A DNA stretch of 64,000 bases, from positions 22,159,257-22,223,256 of the forward strand of contig NC_044301.2 of assembly GCF_004027225.2 (NCBI RefSeq), written 5' to 3'. The notes under the pieces were generated by a model. That model was not told the DNA's origin, did no database searches, and worked only from the letters and a program-made list of their open reading frames with translations. This stretch comes from Strigops habroptila (lineage: Eukaryota > Chordata > Aves > Psittaciformes > Psittacidae). How positions within the stretch are numbered: position 1 is the stretch's first letter; every line of letters starts with the position of its first letter. Both the position numbers and the translations under genes were made by a program. Positions 1-10,107 of this stretch are shown here, one piece after another.

Positions 1-865
1 CCGTAGTAGTTCCATCTCCCGGTACTCAGGCTTTGAGTCTCTGCCTGCTCCATTACCCCGTCTCCAGTCTCTGAGTTTCTGAAGGCTCCATTTCTCTGTC
101 CCCAGGCTCTGAGTCTCTGCTGGCCCCATCTCCCATTCCGAAGGTGCTGAATCTCTTGTGGCTCCATGTCCGAGTCCCCTGGCTCCTGGTTCGCAGACTC
201 TGAGTCTCTGCTGGCTCCATCTACCTGTCCCCAGGCTCAGATTCTCTGCTGGCTCCATCTCCGGGTACCCAGGCTCAGAGTGTCTGCCTGCTCTATTAGT
301 TGATCCCCTGGCTCCACCTCCCAGTCCTCAGGCTCTGCGTCTCTAATGGCTCCATCTTCCAGTCCCCTAGCTCTGAGTCTCTGCTAACTCCATCTCCCAA
401 TTCCCAGGCTGTGAGTCTCTTCTGTCTCAGTCTATGACTTGCCATGCTCTGCATCTCTGCTTGCTCCATTTCCAGTCCCCAGGCTCCGAGTCTCTGCTGG
501 CTCCATCTCCCAGTCCACATGCTCTGAGTCTTTGTTCGCTCCATGTCCCAGTCCCCCTGCTCTGAGTCTGCTCACTTTATCTCCCTGTCACCAGGCTCTG
601 TGTCTTTGCCTGCTCCATCACCCCACCCCCAGGCTCTGAGTGTCTGCTGGCTTCATCTCCCAGTCACCATGCTCCGAGTCTCTGCTTGTCTATCTCCCTG
701 TCCCCAGGTACTCAATATGTACTGGCTCCATCTCCCAGTCCCCAGTCTCTGAGACTCTAGTGGCTCCATCTCCTGTTCCACATGCTCTGAGTCTGTAGTG
801 GCTCCGTCTCCCCATTCCCAGGCTCTGAGTCTATGCTGTCTCCATCTCCCTGTTCCCAGGACCAC
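1..865. repeat. Degenerate minisatellite, ~38-bp unit
   Basis: The whole stretch is a tandem array of a unit built around CTCTGAGTCTCTGCTGG followed by CTCCATCTCCCAGTCCC. Starts of the CTGAGTCTCT core near 33, 71, 109, 147, 198, 236 and 274 give a period of 38 bp with occasional longer spacings, so about 22 copies are present and the array continues off the left edge. Units differ at many sites, so the array is old or evolving without strong homogenisation. Open frames on both strands follow from the stop-poor repeat and are not genes. Confidence 0.9.
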
Positions 866-1462
866 TGTCCAGGTGCCAGCTAGAGCCAGCATGCAATGTG
901 TCCTGTGCAGACACCATGCCCACCTAATGATTTATGTAAATAAATAATATATTTTCTTATCAGGAGCAGAGTTACTAATCCTATATCCAATGTTAGCAGA
1001 CATTTCCATGCAAATAGAAAGGTTGCGAACATAACTTTCAAGAACAGCTGTGCAGGGTTTTCCAGGAGGACCCCCCTCAGCCCAGCCTCTGATCTCAGCA
1101 GTACCCCACACTGAGCAGTCTTGGGGCATTTCCCCACATCCCTGTTCTGTGGAGTGTGGTGCAGGGATGTTGTGACCCAGAGATCTTAGCCACATCTTTG
1201 CACTTAGAAGTCTAGCTTTTCATCCTCAAATTTGCCTTTGTGCCATACCACCTGTTTTCCATATGGGACTTGAAGTATCTCTGCATTTTATTTACTCCAT
1301 CCTTATCTCCCCCTAGTAAATCTGTGCCTGAATGTAAATCTAGACTCACTTTTCAGCTTTTAGGTATGCTTCTTTAGAGAGTCCGTGAAATACAGTGAAA
1401 GGAAATTTCCATTTTGGAGATCTCTCATTTCTACAAACTTGTGTGAAAAGAAGAAAGAAGTA
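866..1462. other. Non-coding spacer
   Basis: Single-copy-looking sequence between the minisatellite and the first CR1. It has an AT-rich patch around 925-965. I see no exon, RNA gene or recognisable repeat. Confidence 0.5.
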
Positions 1463-1540
1463 GAATCATAGAATCATAGAATAGTAAGGGTTGGAAAGGA
1501 CCTTAAGATCATCTAGTTCCAACCCCCCTGCCATGGTGTC
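1463..1540 (-). repeat. CR1 3' tail, antisense copy
   Basis: This is the reverse complement of a CR1 3' end: tail repeats of the AGAATCATAGAATC type, then the GGTTGGAAAGGACC block ending at CTGCCATGG. It abuts a sense CR1 body at 1541, so the 3' terminus of the element is present twice in inverted orientation (here and at about 3015-3090). No continuation of this antisense copy is seen beyond 3090. Confidence 0.85.
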
Positions 1541-3004
1541 CATCGGACCTGATGAAATCCATCTGCGGGTCCTGAGGGAGCTGGCTAATGAAGTTGTTGT
1601 TAAACGACTGTCTGTCATATTTGAAAAATCATGGCAGTCAGGTGAAGTTCCCGACCACTGGAAAAAGGGAAATATAACCCCCATTTTCAAGAAGGGGAAG
1701 GTGGAAGACCCGGGGAACTACAGACCAGTCAGCCTCCCCTCTGTGCCTCGCAAAATCTTGGAGCAGATTCTCCTGGAAAGCATGCTAAGGCACATGAAAA
1801 ACAACCAGGTGGTTGGTGACAGCCAACATGGCTTCACTAAGGGAAAATCCTGCCTGACCAATTTGGTGGCCTTCTATGATGGAGCTACGGAACTGATGGA
1901 CAGGGGCAGAGCAGTTGACGTCATCTACCTGGACTTGTGCAAAGCGTTTGACACTGTCCCGCACAACATCCTTGTCTCTAAATTGGAGAGACATCAATTT
2001 GATGGATGGACCACTCACAGCGGATAAACAACTGGCTCGATGGCCGCACACAAAGAGTTGTGGTCAATGGCTCAATGTCCAGTTGGAAACCAGTAACGAG
2101 TGGTGTCCTTCAGCGATCAGTGTTGGGACCTGTCTTGTTCAACATCTATGTTGGCGACATGGACAGTGGGATTGAGTGCGCCCTCAGCAAGTTTGCCACC
2201 GACACCAAGCTGTGTGGTTCGGTTGATACGCTGGAGGGAAGGGATGCCATCCAGAGGGACCTAGACACGCTTGTGAGGTGGGCCAATGCCAACATGAAGT
2301 TTAACCAAGCCAAGTGTAAGGTCCTACACCTGGGTTGGGGCAATCCCAGGCACAGCTACAGGTTGGGCAGAGAAGAGATTCAGAGCAGACCTACAGAGAA
2401 GGACTTGGGGGTGTTGGTTGACCAGAAACTTAACATGAGCTGGCAGTGTGCACTCGCAGCCCAGGTCACAGGCCAGAAAGCCAACCGTATCCTGGGCTGC
2501 ATCAAAAGAAGCATGACCAGCAAGTCAAAGGAGGTGATCCTGCCCCTCTACTCTGCTCTCATGAGACCCCACTTGGAGTATTGTGTCCAGTTCTGGTGTC
2601 CTCAACATAAAAAGGACATGGGGCTGTTGGAGTGAGTCCAGAGGAGGGCCACGAGGATGATAAGAGGGCTGGAGCACTTCTCGTGTGAAGACAGGCTGAG
2701 AGAGTTGGGGCTGTTCAGCCTGGAGAAGAGAAGGCTATGTGGAGACCTCATAGCAGCCTTCCAGTATCTGAAGGGGGTCTATAAGGATGCTGGAGAGGGA
2801 CTCTTCATCAGGGACTGTACTGATAGGACAAGGGGTAATGGATTCAAACTTAAACAGGGGATGTTCAGGTTAGATATAAGGAAGAAGTTCTTTACTGTGA
2901 GGGTGGTGAGGCACTGGAACAGGTTGCCCAAAGTAGTGGTAAATGCTCCATCCCTGGCGGTGTTCAAGGCCAGGTTGGATGGAGCCTTGGGCGACACGGT
3001 TTAG
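1541..3004 (+). pseudogene. CR1 ORF2 reverse transcriptase remnant
   Basis: The translated remnant starts at [12 protein letters not shown] and runs through RT blocks such as [17 protein letters not shown] and [13 protein letters not shown] to the C-terminal region [11 protein letters not shown]. It is broken three ways. A frameshift lies near 2015, in the CACTCACAGCGG stretch, where the related copy at 21780 reads CACTCAGTCG. A stop lies at 2633-2635. The active-site FADD box reads FATD, losing a catalytic aspartate. It also carries a small in-frame insertion (VTG) after the LAAQ motif. The native stop is the TAG at 3002-3004. This copy cannot encode active RT. Confidence 0.88.
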
Positions 3005-3090
3005 TGCAAGGTGTCCCTGCCCATGGCAGGGGGGTTGGAAGTAGATGATCTTAAGGTCTTTTCCAACCCTAACTATTATTTGATTCTATG
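1541..3090 (+). mobile_element. CR1 LINE, 5'-truncated
   Basis: The element holds the 3' part of CR1: part of ORF2 (reverse transcriptase, RT), the short 3' UTR with the CCATGGCAGGGGGGTTGG block and a degraded tail (ATTTGATTCTATG). CR1 is the main avian non-LTR retrotransposon; full copies are about 4.5 kb, so this is roughly the last third. It lies head to head with an antisense tail at 1463-1540. No clear target duplication is visible. Confidence 0.92.
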
Positions 3091-4950
3091 TTGAGTGCCT
3101 AAGCACTGATCCACTAAAAGTTGGCCTGAAACATAGTCTAAATACTGAGTATTGGGCCCAGGAAAATCAATTCTTGATTGCTTTGTGTTCTCTTACAGTG
3201 TATGACTGTACAGTGTAACAGACCCCAAAGTTCCACTAATGCCAGCAGTTCAGAGAGGAAGGCAACCAAAAGCTGTGCTGAGGAGGAAGCAGACAGCTAT
3301 AGGAGACCTCCTCAGTCTCCTCTTGAGACAGGTCAATGTCACTGTGTTTCTGAGCACCTTTCATACACTAAGATTTCAGAATGGGGTGCATCATTTAGAG
3401 AACCTTATGTATGTATTTTGAATTCAGACACCTCTGGTTTGGAAAATTCGAGCATGAACACGACAGCATCAGCTCATGCTTTCAGGCAGAAGTAACACTG
3501 CCACCCATATGCCCGTACGGCATCTCACCAACATTTTGAAACTACTTTTGGTGATCCATAACTCTTAAAACTTTCCATATATTCAAGACTTGAAACAGGC
3601 TCTGTGGCAGTTGTAGGTCCTACAGTGGCATGAGAAGTGTCTCCAGCTGGCAGAGGCTGGGGATGGAAGATCTGTGCTGCTTCCCCATGCCAAACAAGTA
3701 ACTCTTAGCACCAGTCCTTAGTGGGATCTCAGGTGAGAGGGGCTGAAATCAAATCATTGCTTTCTCTCTGTGAAGTAGGTATTTAAATACTGGCCATGTT
3801 TGCTCCATGAGCCCTCTCGTCCTCACATGCCGTTCCCCTTTCCCACCAAGAAGGGCCAGTGGTGGTGGCAGGCACTGCAGCAGGGCTCATGTGTGGGGCT
3901 GGCATGCAGCTTGTCAGGATCTCCTGCTCTGCCAGACATCACAAACATCTCTTATCTCAGCCACTGATGCTACACTCACTTGATGTCTCAGTTCTGGAGC
4001 AGAGATGCTCCAGCTGCTATCTGGGAAGGCTCTGGCCCCAAAAATATTTAGTTATCAGCCATTCAGTTAAGTGGAATTGACTTTTTATAGGCTTTCCTCT
4101 GTACATCTGCCACCAGCGAAGGCCATTTCCTCCTTCCCCACCTGTCCGCTCCACATTCCTATCGGCAGCTGTTAGCTCTGATCAATACTAACCACTGTAA
4201 CAGCTCACGCATGGCTGCCTTAGTTTGCACCGATCAGACCCTTCTTCCAACAGGTAGCTGGCTATTTGAGGCAACGACTTGAGATAAACATCTACTTTTA
4301 CTTCAGGCTAATTCATTATGGAGGGGTTTCAAGGAGACCCAGTGCTCTTCCTCAGAGACTCGCAGAGATCAGAGAATCCCAGCAACTTCCCTCCTGCATG
4401 AGATTATGCCAAACCATGCTATTTCCCACATCCCTTCTGAAATCTGTAAAAATGATGCTATCCAAACACTTTCAAAAGACCTAGACTAAAAATTACACCT
4501 CAAATTATTGTAGCTAGAAGAATGTGGTGGTTTTGAAAATTAACAATGTGACTGTGAATTAGGAGCAGGGATGAGATGACCAGCTGGGAAGTATGCACTT
4601 CATGGTTGTCCCATCACAGCTTTGTACTGGCAGACCCTCTTCTGTTGCAGTTTGGTGTCCAGGTGTCCCCACAAGCCCCACATGCTCCAGTGGGATGGAG
4701 CATCCCCAACCTCTGGCACAGCCAGCCCCAACCCAGCACCCAGACAGTGGCCACAGCTCTCATGGGGCTGGCTGGGAGCTGTGGGGCACTGCGAGAGGAG
4801 GCTTGCTGTGTGAAGGGGCATAGCCTAGAAACTATATCAACACCAGCAAACTGACTGGCAAACAATGGTATGCTGGCAATCCTACTTCTCCTATACCTGC
4901 GGCTGTCCCCAAAACTGCCAGACTTTAGGAAACTAGCAACCATTTGGAAG
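3091..4950. other. Non-coding stretch between CR1 copies
   Basis: No convincing exon. It contains one arm of an inverted repeat (3104-3173) shared with 13403-13477. Open frames such as 4576-4854 occur on several frames and both strands without a recognisable domain. Confidence 0.5.
3104..3173 (+). repeat. Inverted repeat arm A
   Basis: About 70 bp, including CACTAAAAGTTGGCCTG and ACTGAGTATTGGGCC, match the reverse complement of 13403-13477. There are three substitutions in the 53 bp nearest the inner end and one 5-bp indel. The family is not recognised. Confidence 0.75.
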
Positions 4951-4978
4951 GAATCATGGAATCATGGAATCATAGAAT
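4951..4978 (-). mobile_element. CR1 3' tail, left piece of an ERV-split copy
   Basis: Antisense CR1 tail repeats (GGAATCATGGAATC) ending in TAGAAT. The same element resumes at 10911 with TAGAATAGTTAGGGTTGG after the ERV. TAGAAT is the 6-bp target duplication. Confidence 0.85.
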
Positions 4979-5017
4979 TGTGGGGTCGTATTTGGAGGAC
5001 AGTGGACATGTGATGAG

Positions 5018-5149
5018 CCAGCCGTATGAGGGCGTCTTCTAAGCATGCAGCTGCATACCAAGAAGAAGATAAGAGGATGTGAACCAGCCATCAGAGAGCT
5101 TCTTCTAAACACGTAGCCACATACCAAGAAGAAGATAAGAGGAAGAAAA
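5018..5149 (+). repeat. 66-bp tandem duplication in U3
   Basis: Two units, each beginning CCAGCC and containing CATACCAAGAAGAAGATAAG, offset by 66 bp. The 3' LTR has the same pair, so the duplication predates integration. Duplicated U3 segments in retroviruses often act as enhancers; that role is inferred here. Confidence 0.85.
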
Positions 5150-5291
5150 CATCTGCAGTCAGATACATGGGAAGAACACCAGGAATTAGGTGATCCAATA
5201 AGGACACTTACCGAGCCATGTGATTGCCTCGTGCAAGAGGGCTTTTACCAATCAAAAGGCACGTGACTGCATGTAGAGATAGAAAACTCTG

Positions 5292-5319
5292 TATATAAAG
5301 GGATCATGGGAACAATAAA
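5292..5319 (+). promoter_or_regulatory. LTR TATA box and poly(A) signal
   Basis: TATATAAA at 5292-5299 and AATAAA at 5314-5319. The counterparts in the 3' LTR are 10827-10834 and 10849-10854. The close spacing implies a very short R region. Confidence 0.8.
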
Positions 5320-5377
5320 GTGGCTTCTGCTTGATTCACATTGAATCGTGTAGGGTCCATTGTCGTCTCTCCTCAGT

Positions 5378-5395
5378 TGGTGACCCCGACGTGAT
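5378..5395 (+). promoter_or_regulatory. Primer-binding site, tRNA-Trp
   Basis: TGGTGACCCCGACGTGAT lies two bases after the LTR. It is complementary to the 3' end of tRNA-Trp, the primer used by avian alpharetroviruses. Confidence 0.9.
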
Positions 5396-5554
5396 CGTCA
5401 TATGATAGTACCAGGAGCAACCCCGAAGGAGAGGACCGGCTGGAGAGCCGAGCCAGCGGGACTGGAGTCGGGATGGATCGGAGGACGGTCTGTGAAGAAA
5501 AAGAATGTACGTTGCAACGGGACACCCTTGGAGGTGAGCAACCGGTAATAAGAG

Positions 5555-6427
5555 ATGGGGCAGAGTGTAACAAAGGAAGAAAGTGCGATTGTGAAACTGC
5601 TCCTACATATACTCTCTAAGAGAGGAATTAAACACGATGAGCTTGTGCTCCGAAAATTATTAATATGGTGCCGAGAGAACGGGTTCTCCCCAGATCCACA
5701 GGCTGCTTTTAAGGTCGAAACTTGGGAAAAGGTTGGGGAACAGTTATGGGATGCCGTAAGCGATGGCAACAAAGAAGCTAAGGGACTAGCAACAACTTGG
5801 AAGCTGATTCTAATGACCTTTCAAGCAATGAGGGCAGTGCGATCAGCTGCTGCCGGAGCTTTTATAGCTTTACAGCCCCCATCGCCTAAGATCAAAGTTT
5901 TCGATCGGCTCCCTGTCCCTTCCCCCACTGCCCCGTCGGCACCTCTGACAGAGGACGAGGTGGATCCCCAGAAAAAAGAGGGGATGGAAGTGAATGAATC
6001 CTGGTCCGTACTGCTGCCTCCAGACCCTTGCATAGAAAAGCCACTCAGGGGAGAGTCGCCGCCCATCCCACCCGACTCGTCTGACTCCAAGAGCCAGCCA
6101 TCGCTTTTTCCACCTCTCCCTCCATCCATGCCTCCCCCACCAACGTCTCTGCGAGAATCATCCATGCTCGAGCCCCACAGGGAACTGGACTGGGTGCAGA
6201 AACTACTTCGGAAGTTGGAGGATTTGGAAAGAGATAAGATCGCTCGAGAAGAACACAGGGGGGAGGAGGAGGGCGCGATAGCAAGCTGCGGGAAGCTCCA
6301 GGGGTGGGGGGACGCGAGAGGCGAAGCTGCAGGAAGCTCCAGGGGTGGGGGGAGGCGAGAGGCGAAACTGCTAAAACTGACGGGGACCCAGCATGACGAT
6401 GGAGAGGGATCATCCAGAATGCGTTAG
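5555..6427 (+). pseudogene. gag: ERV gag, 5' part only (matrix and Pro-rich region)
   Basis: A 290-codon frame starts at the first good ATG after the leader (MGQSVTKEE). Gly2 suits N-myristoylation and so a matrix protein at the plasma membrane. Residues about 1-105 look like a betaretrovirus-type matrix domain (LLLHILSKRG, then WCRENGFSP and WEKVGEQLW). Residues 110-205 are Pro/Ser-rich with a PPPP run, as in a linker between matrix and capsid. The end is Glu/Arg/Gly-rich and encoded by a 41-bp tandem duplication that shifts the frame. No capsid major homology region or nucleocapsid CCHC knuckle is present, so most of gag is lost. The class assignment is by pattern, not by search. Confidence 0.8.
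6284..6365 (+). repeat. 41-bp tandem duplication in gag
   Basis: AGCTGCGGGAAGCTCC and AGCTGCAGGAAGCTCC start units at 6284 and 6325. The 41-bp step is not a multiple of three, so the second copy is read in a different frame. Confidence 0.85.
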
Positions 6428-6479
6428 TGGGAGAAAAAAAAAAAAAAAAAATTGCAAAAGAATTTGCAAAAGGATAGAA

Positions 6480-6897
6480 AAAAGGGGGATTTGAGACAAG
6501 GAAGTGCAAAATGCAATATAATCTTTTGTAAATAAGAAAATTTAGTTCTAAGTGACTTTAAGCTTGGTGGCTTTGTATATAACAACAAAACTTTCCAAAC
6601 CTAAAAAGGGCCTGACCAAAAGAACACAATAAGGGTCCTTGTCTAAGATGAATCGTTGTAGCTGACATAGTTTTGGAACCTTATGACCTTCGCACAAAAT
6701 TTATTGTAACCAAAACAGGATTGTAGCTAAGGAGTAGCTGAAACTAAGCAGATGTTCAGGAGGTGATGTAGCGAAGTTAACTGATAAGTAGAAGGACAAG
6801 GAGAAATCACTCATTTATGCCAGCAGTGTTACCGAACTAATTAAGTTGGCAAGTTCTTAACGAGTTCTACGAATCAATTTGGCACCCCAGATGGGAC
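6480..6897 (+). other. Possible internal polypurine tract, second LTR and primer site
   Basis: A purine run (AAAAGGGGGAT type, 6475-6490) precedes TGAGACAAGG at 6492. The segment to 6876 ends in CA and contains a TATA-like TATATAA at 6576-6582. Three bases later, TGGCACCCCAGATGGGAC (6880-6897) has the form of a primer-binding site, though I could not assign the tRNA. The order polypurine tract, TG...CA segment of 385 bp, TGG-initial 18-mer is what an LTR junction would look like. There is no AATAAA and no second copy in the window, so this is inference only. Confidence 0.35.
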
Positions 6898-7578
6898 ACT
6901 CTGCTTGGCTGCAGGACCCGCTGAGAACAGGGCTCCCTAGGGCCCCCGGGGAATTTTCCCAGAGGGACCCCTCGACTCACTCGGATCACTGCAGGAGCAG
7001 ACAAGGACCATCTTTAAGAAATTATTCTTTTGTAAATATTGTTTTGTTTTGGTTAACATTCCGTAAGTCGTAAGAGACGTCCTGCGCGGGAGTCTGTTTG
7101 AATTTTGGATTTTGGTGGGTTAACCTTTTGTTTGGAGCCTTCCGTAAATTGAGATACAGAAATCTCGTAAGTAAAGGCGTATACCCAGCTGCTAGCGCTC
7201 GATTGGTATACATTTGGATTTGTTTCTGTTTGTGACTTGCTGGTATTTGACCTAGTTTTGTGGATTATCACGGTAACAATTTTGGTGTTGACGATATAAT
7301 ATGGTTAAGGCTGCACTGTATGTTGTGATTGTGTCATTAATAGTTGTTTGTCTAATTGGATTTTGTTTGTGTTTTAGGTATTGTAGTTGTGTGGAGTATG
7401 TTTGTGGGATCCCTTGTGTGTGTGTGTAAAATTAATAATGGGATATCAACAGAGCAAAGTAATGTATGCAGATATGTTTTTCACGTTAAGAAACCAGCAG
7501 GAGTGGCAGAAGGAATGTGGAATTAAGAGAGCTCTGCCAGATCCCTTAATTTTAGCTTTGGAAAGGGACAGGAGCAAT
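6898..7578 (+). other. Leader-like non-coding region upstream of pol
   Basis: G/T-rich sequence with many TTTTG runs resembling a retroviral untranslated leader. A short frame from the ATG at 7438 (MGYQQSKVMY) runs toward pol, but a stop ends it at 7579-7581 and RT continues in another frame. No recognisable gag or protease. Confidence 0.5.
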
Positions 7579-8279
7579 TAGAGAAAGGTCACATTAAACC
7601 GACCACAAGCCCTTGGAATACCCCAATTTTTACAATTCCAAAGAGAAGTGGCAAATGGCACCTATTGCATGATCTGAGAAAAATTAATGAGGTCATGGAG
7701 GATATGGGGGCATTACAGCCTGGATTACCCTCCCCAAATATGATTCCGAAAAATTGGGACATTTTAATTATCGATTTAAAAGATTGCTTTTTTACCATTC
7801 CCCTGCATCCAGAAGATTATCAGAAATTCGCTTTTTCTGTACCGAGCGTAAACAAAAGTGAACCTATGAAAAGGTACCACTGGGTAGTGTTACCGCAGGG
7901 CATGAAAAATTCACCAACCATGTGCCAGGTTTACGTGGCCTAGGCACTTACTCCGGTACATGAAGCGCATCCAGACTTGCTTATTTATCATTACATGGAT
8001 GACATTTTGATAGCCGGAAAACAGCTGAATGGAGACCAATTGATTGTTGAATTACAAAATGCGTTGCAGTCAAACGGGCTACAATTGGCCCCTGAAAAAA
8101 TACAAAAAACAGAAGTATGGAAGTATCTTGGCTGGGAAATCGACAAAACAGTTGTTCGACCTCAAAAGGTGGAACTCCGGACGGAGGTCCACACCTTGAA
8201 TGATGTACAAAAATTGTTAGGAGATTTAAACCGGGTGAGGACCTATGTGGTATTACCAATGAGGAGTTGGCACCTCTGA
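7579..8279 (+). pseudogene. pol: ERV pol: reverse transcriptase fingers and palm
   Basis: The frame contains [40 protein letters not shown], the first catalytic region [22 protein letters not shown] and the active-site box YMDD (7992-8003). These motifs are typical of betaretrovirus-like (ERVK) enzymes. An in-frame TAG at 7941-7943 follows GTG GCC and interrupts the domain. The frame is lost near 8255-8280, after which thumb/connection sequence continues in another frame. The three palm aspartates are visible, so the defects are stop and frameshift rather than active-site loss. Confidence 0.88.
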
Positions 8280-8641
8280 TGAGGTTACTCAGGGGAGGAG
8301 GTGGTGCAAACGCACCCCGGACATTGACAAATGAGGCCAAAGAGGCTTTACAGCAGATTAGCATAAAAGTTAGTAAAGCCTACACCCATTGCTGGAACCC
8401 TGATTATGGGATAGGTTTAGCAATAATCAGTAGTGAGCAGCACCCTTTTGCTGTAATACTGCAATGGATTCCTGGAAGAGATCCCTTGTGGTTATTAGAG
8501 TGGGTGTTTTTATCGGCACAGTCAAAGCGGACAGTTACAACACGAATGGAGGCGCTAGCACAATTAATCATGAGGGGGCGAAATCGAATTGTTGAAATAG
8601 CAGGGAAAGAACCATCTTTTATCATCCATCTTTTATCATAA
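8267..8641 (+). pseudogene. pol: ERV pol: RT thumb/connection fragment
   Basis: LAPLMRLLRGGG, LTNEAKEALQQI and the later WIPGRDPLWLLEW resemble the RT thumb-connection region. It is out of frame with the palm domain upstream and with RNase H downstream. A perfect 14-bp tandem duplication at 8612-8639 (CCATCTTTTATCAT twice) supplies the second frameshift. Confidence 0.75.
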
Positions 8642-8649
8642 TACCTTTA

Positions 8650-9273
8650 GTGGCAGAATATTTAGCTTGGGCTTTGCGCCAGTGTATTTTATTGCAAGTG
8701 GCGTTGCTGGATTATGCGGGTGAAGTGAAGGTGCACTATCCACCACACAAGTTTTTTAGTGTACTACATTCCTGTCAAATAGAAGAGCGACCTAGACGCT
8801 CTGCACGTCCGGTAGACGGTGCTACAGTCTTTACAGACACAGGAGGAAGATCTCAAAAGGCTGCCATCACGTGGCAGGCCAACGGGCAATGGCATGATGT
8901 AGTTTTAACAGACTGTCAAGGCTCCACACAACATTTGGAGTTGCGAGCCGTGGTAGAAGTGTTTGCTCGATGGAAGACACCACCAGTCAGTGTTGTTTGT
9001 GATTCACTGTATGTAGTAGGAGTTGTATCAAGTATAGAACGAGCATTGCTGAAAGAGATAAACGATGAGGTATTGTACAAACTATTTTGGAGGTTGTGGC
9101 TATTGCTGTCAGAAAGACAATGTGAATATTTTATCACCCATATTCGGAGTCACACAGGAATAATCGAAGGCTTAGCGGAAGGCAACCGGAGAGCCGACAA
9201 GCTGGTAGTGCCGCTATGGGCGGCTCCCTCAATGGACCGGTTCGCACAAGCCAGACGGTCTCATGATTTTTAA
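8650..9273 (+). pseudogene. pol: ERV pol: RNase H domain
   Basis: In this 207-residue frame the four RNase H carboxylates are present: D63 (FTDTGG), E97 (HLELRAV), D118 (VCDSLYVV) and D183 (NRRADKL), with the HTG motif at 168-170 before the last one. RNase H removes the RNA strand during reverse transcription. The first ~55 residues are connection-domain sequence. The frame ends with TAA at 9271-9273, and integrase continues in the same frame just after, so this is a single nonsense change. The counted start is not a true initiator. Confidence 0.85.
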
Positions 9274-10107
9274 CACCAGTCAGCCAAAGTACTGCGCCGC
9301 CAATTCGGGCTGTCTGAATTAGATGCCCGAGGCATTGTCCAGTCGTGCCCCGATTGTCAACAGTGTCCCGGAGGCTTGGCTCCTGGAGTCAATCCTCGTG
9401 GTACTGGACCTTTAGAAATTTGGCAAATGGATGTTACGCATGTCCCAGAATTCGGTGAACAAAAATATGTGCATGTCTGCTTGGATTGTTTTTCTCTTGC
9501 GTTTTGGGCTACAGCTCAGACTGGTGAATCTAGCAAACATGTGCAGCGTCACATGTGTCACATGGCTATAGCAGCCCTTGGTGTGCCACGAGAAATCAAA
9601 ACTGACAACGGCCTTGGCTATGTAGCTCATTCCACGCAAGCGTTTTTCCAGCTCTGGGGCATTACTCATGTGACGGGTACGCCCCATTCACCTACCAGTC
9701 AGGCTATGGTCAAACGTATGAATCAGACATTGAAGCGTTTGCTTCAAAAACAAAAAGGGGGAGAAAGTGCTATATCACCAACAGATAGATTAAACAAAGT
9801 CCTATATGTGTTAAATTTCTTACAATTGCCGCAAGATAGCTTGGTGCCACCAATGGTAAAACACTGGGCTGGTCTACAAGGAGGGTTGGAAGAAGTTAAG
9901 AGCAGACAATGTAAGGTAATGATTAAAAACGGGATAACAGGGGCCTGGGAAGGACCAGTTAAGTTAATCACATGGGGAAGAGGATATGCATGTGTTGTTA
10001 CGGATACAGGAACCAGATGGATACCAGCCAAGTGGGTAAAGCCATGGCAAGAAAAGTTGCATGACCCACCCGAAAACACCCCAGCACCTAAGGACTCCGT
10101 GCCATAA
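9274..10107 (+). pseudogene. pol: ERV pol: integrase with catalytic Glu replaced by Lys
   Basis: The zinc-finger cysteines appear in QSCPDCQQC. The core has catalytic Asp at 9430-9432 (WQMDVTH) and at 9604-9606 (KTDNG). Exactly 36 codons later, where DD35E integrases have Glu, the codon is AAA (9712-9714, MVKRMNQ), so it reads Lys. A C-terminal SH3-like stretch (TWGRGYACVVT, RWIPAKWVKP) follows. Integrase joins viral DNA to the host; this copy would be inactive even without the upstream stops. The Lys must have appeared after integration or the element was copied by another's enzyme. Confidence 0.88.

Larger units (their letters stand above)
4979..5375 (+). repeat. 5' LTR of class II ERV
   Basis: Starts TGTGGGGTCG and ends TCTCTCCTCA, 397 bp. 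It differs from the 3' LTR at the bases in GTAGCCACAT/GCAT, GTGACTGC/GACCGC, GGATCATGG/CGTGG and TTGTCGTC/TCATC. U3 carries a 66-bp tandem duplication (5018-5083, 5084-5149). A TATA box (TATATAAA, 5292-5299) and poly(A) signal (AATAAA, 5314-5319) follow. Confidence 0.96.

Noticed and set aside
158..892. Several open frames of 60-85 codons on both strands
   Set aside because: They arise from the stop-poor minisatellite unit and share its repeat pattern.
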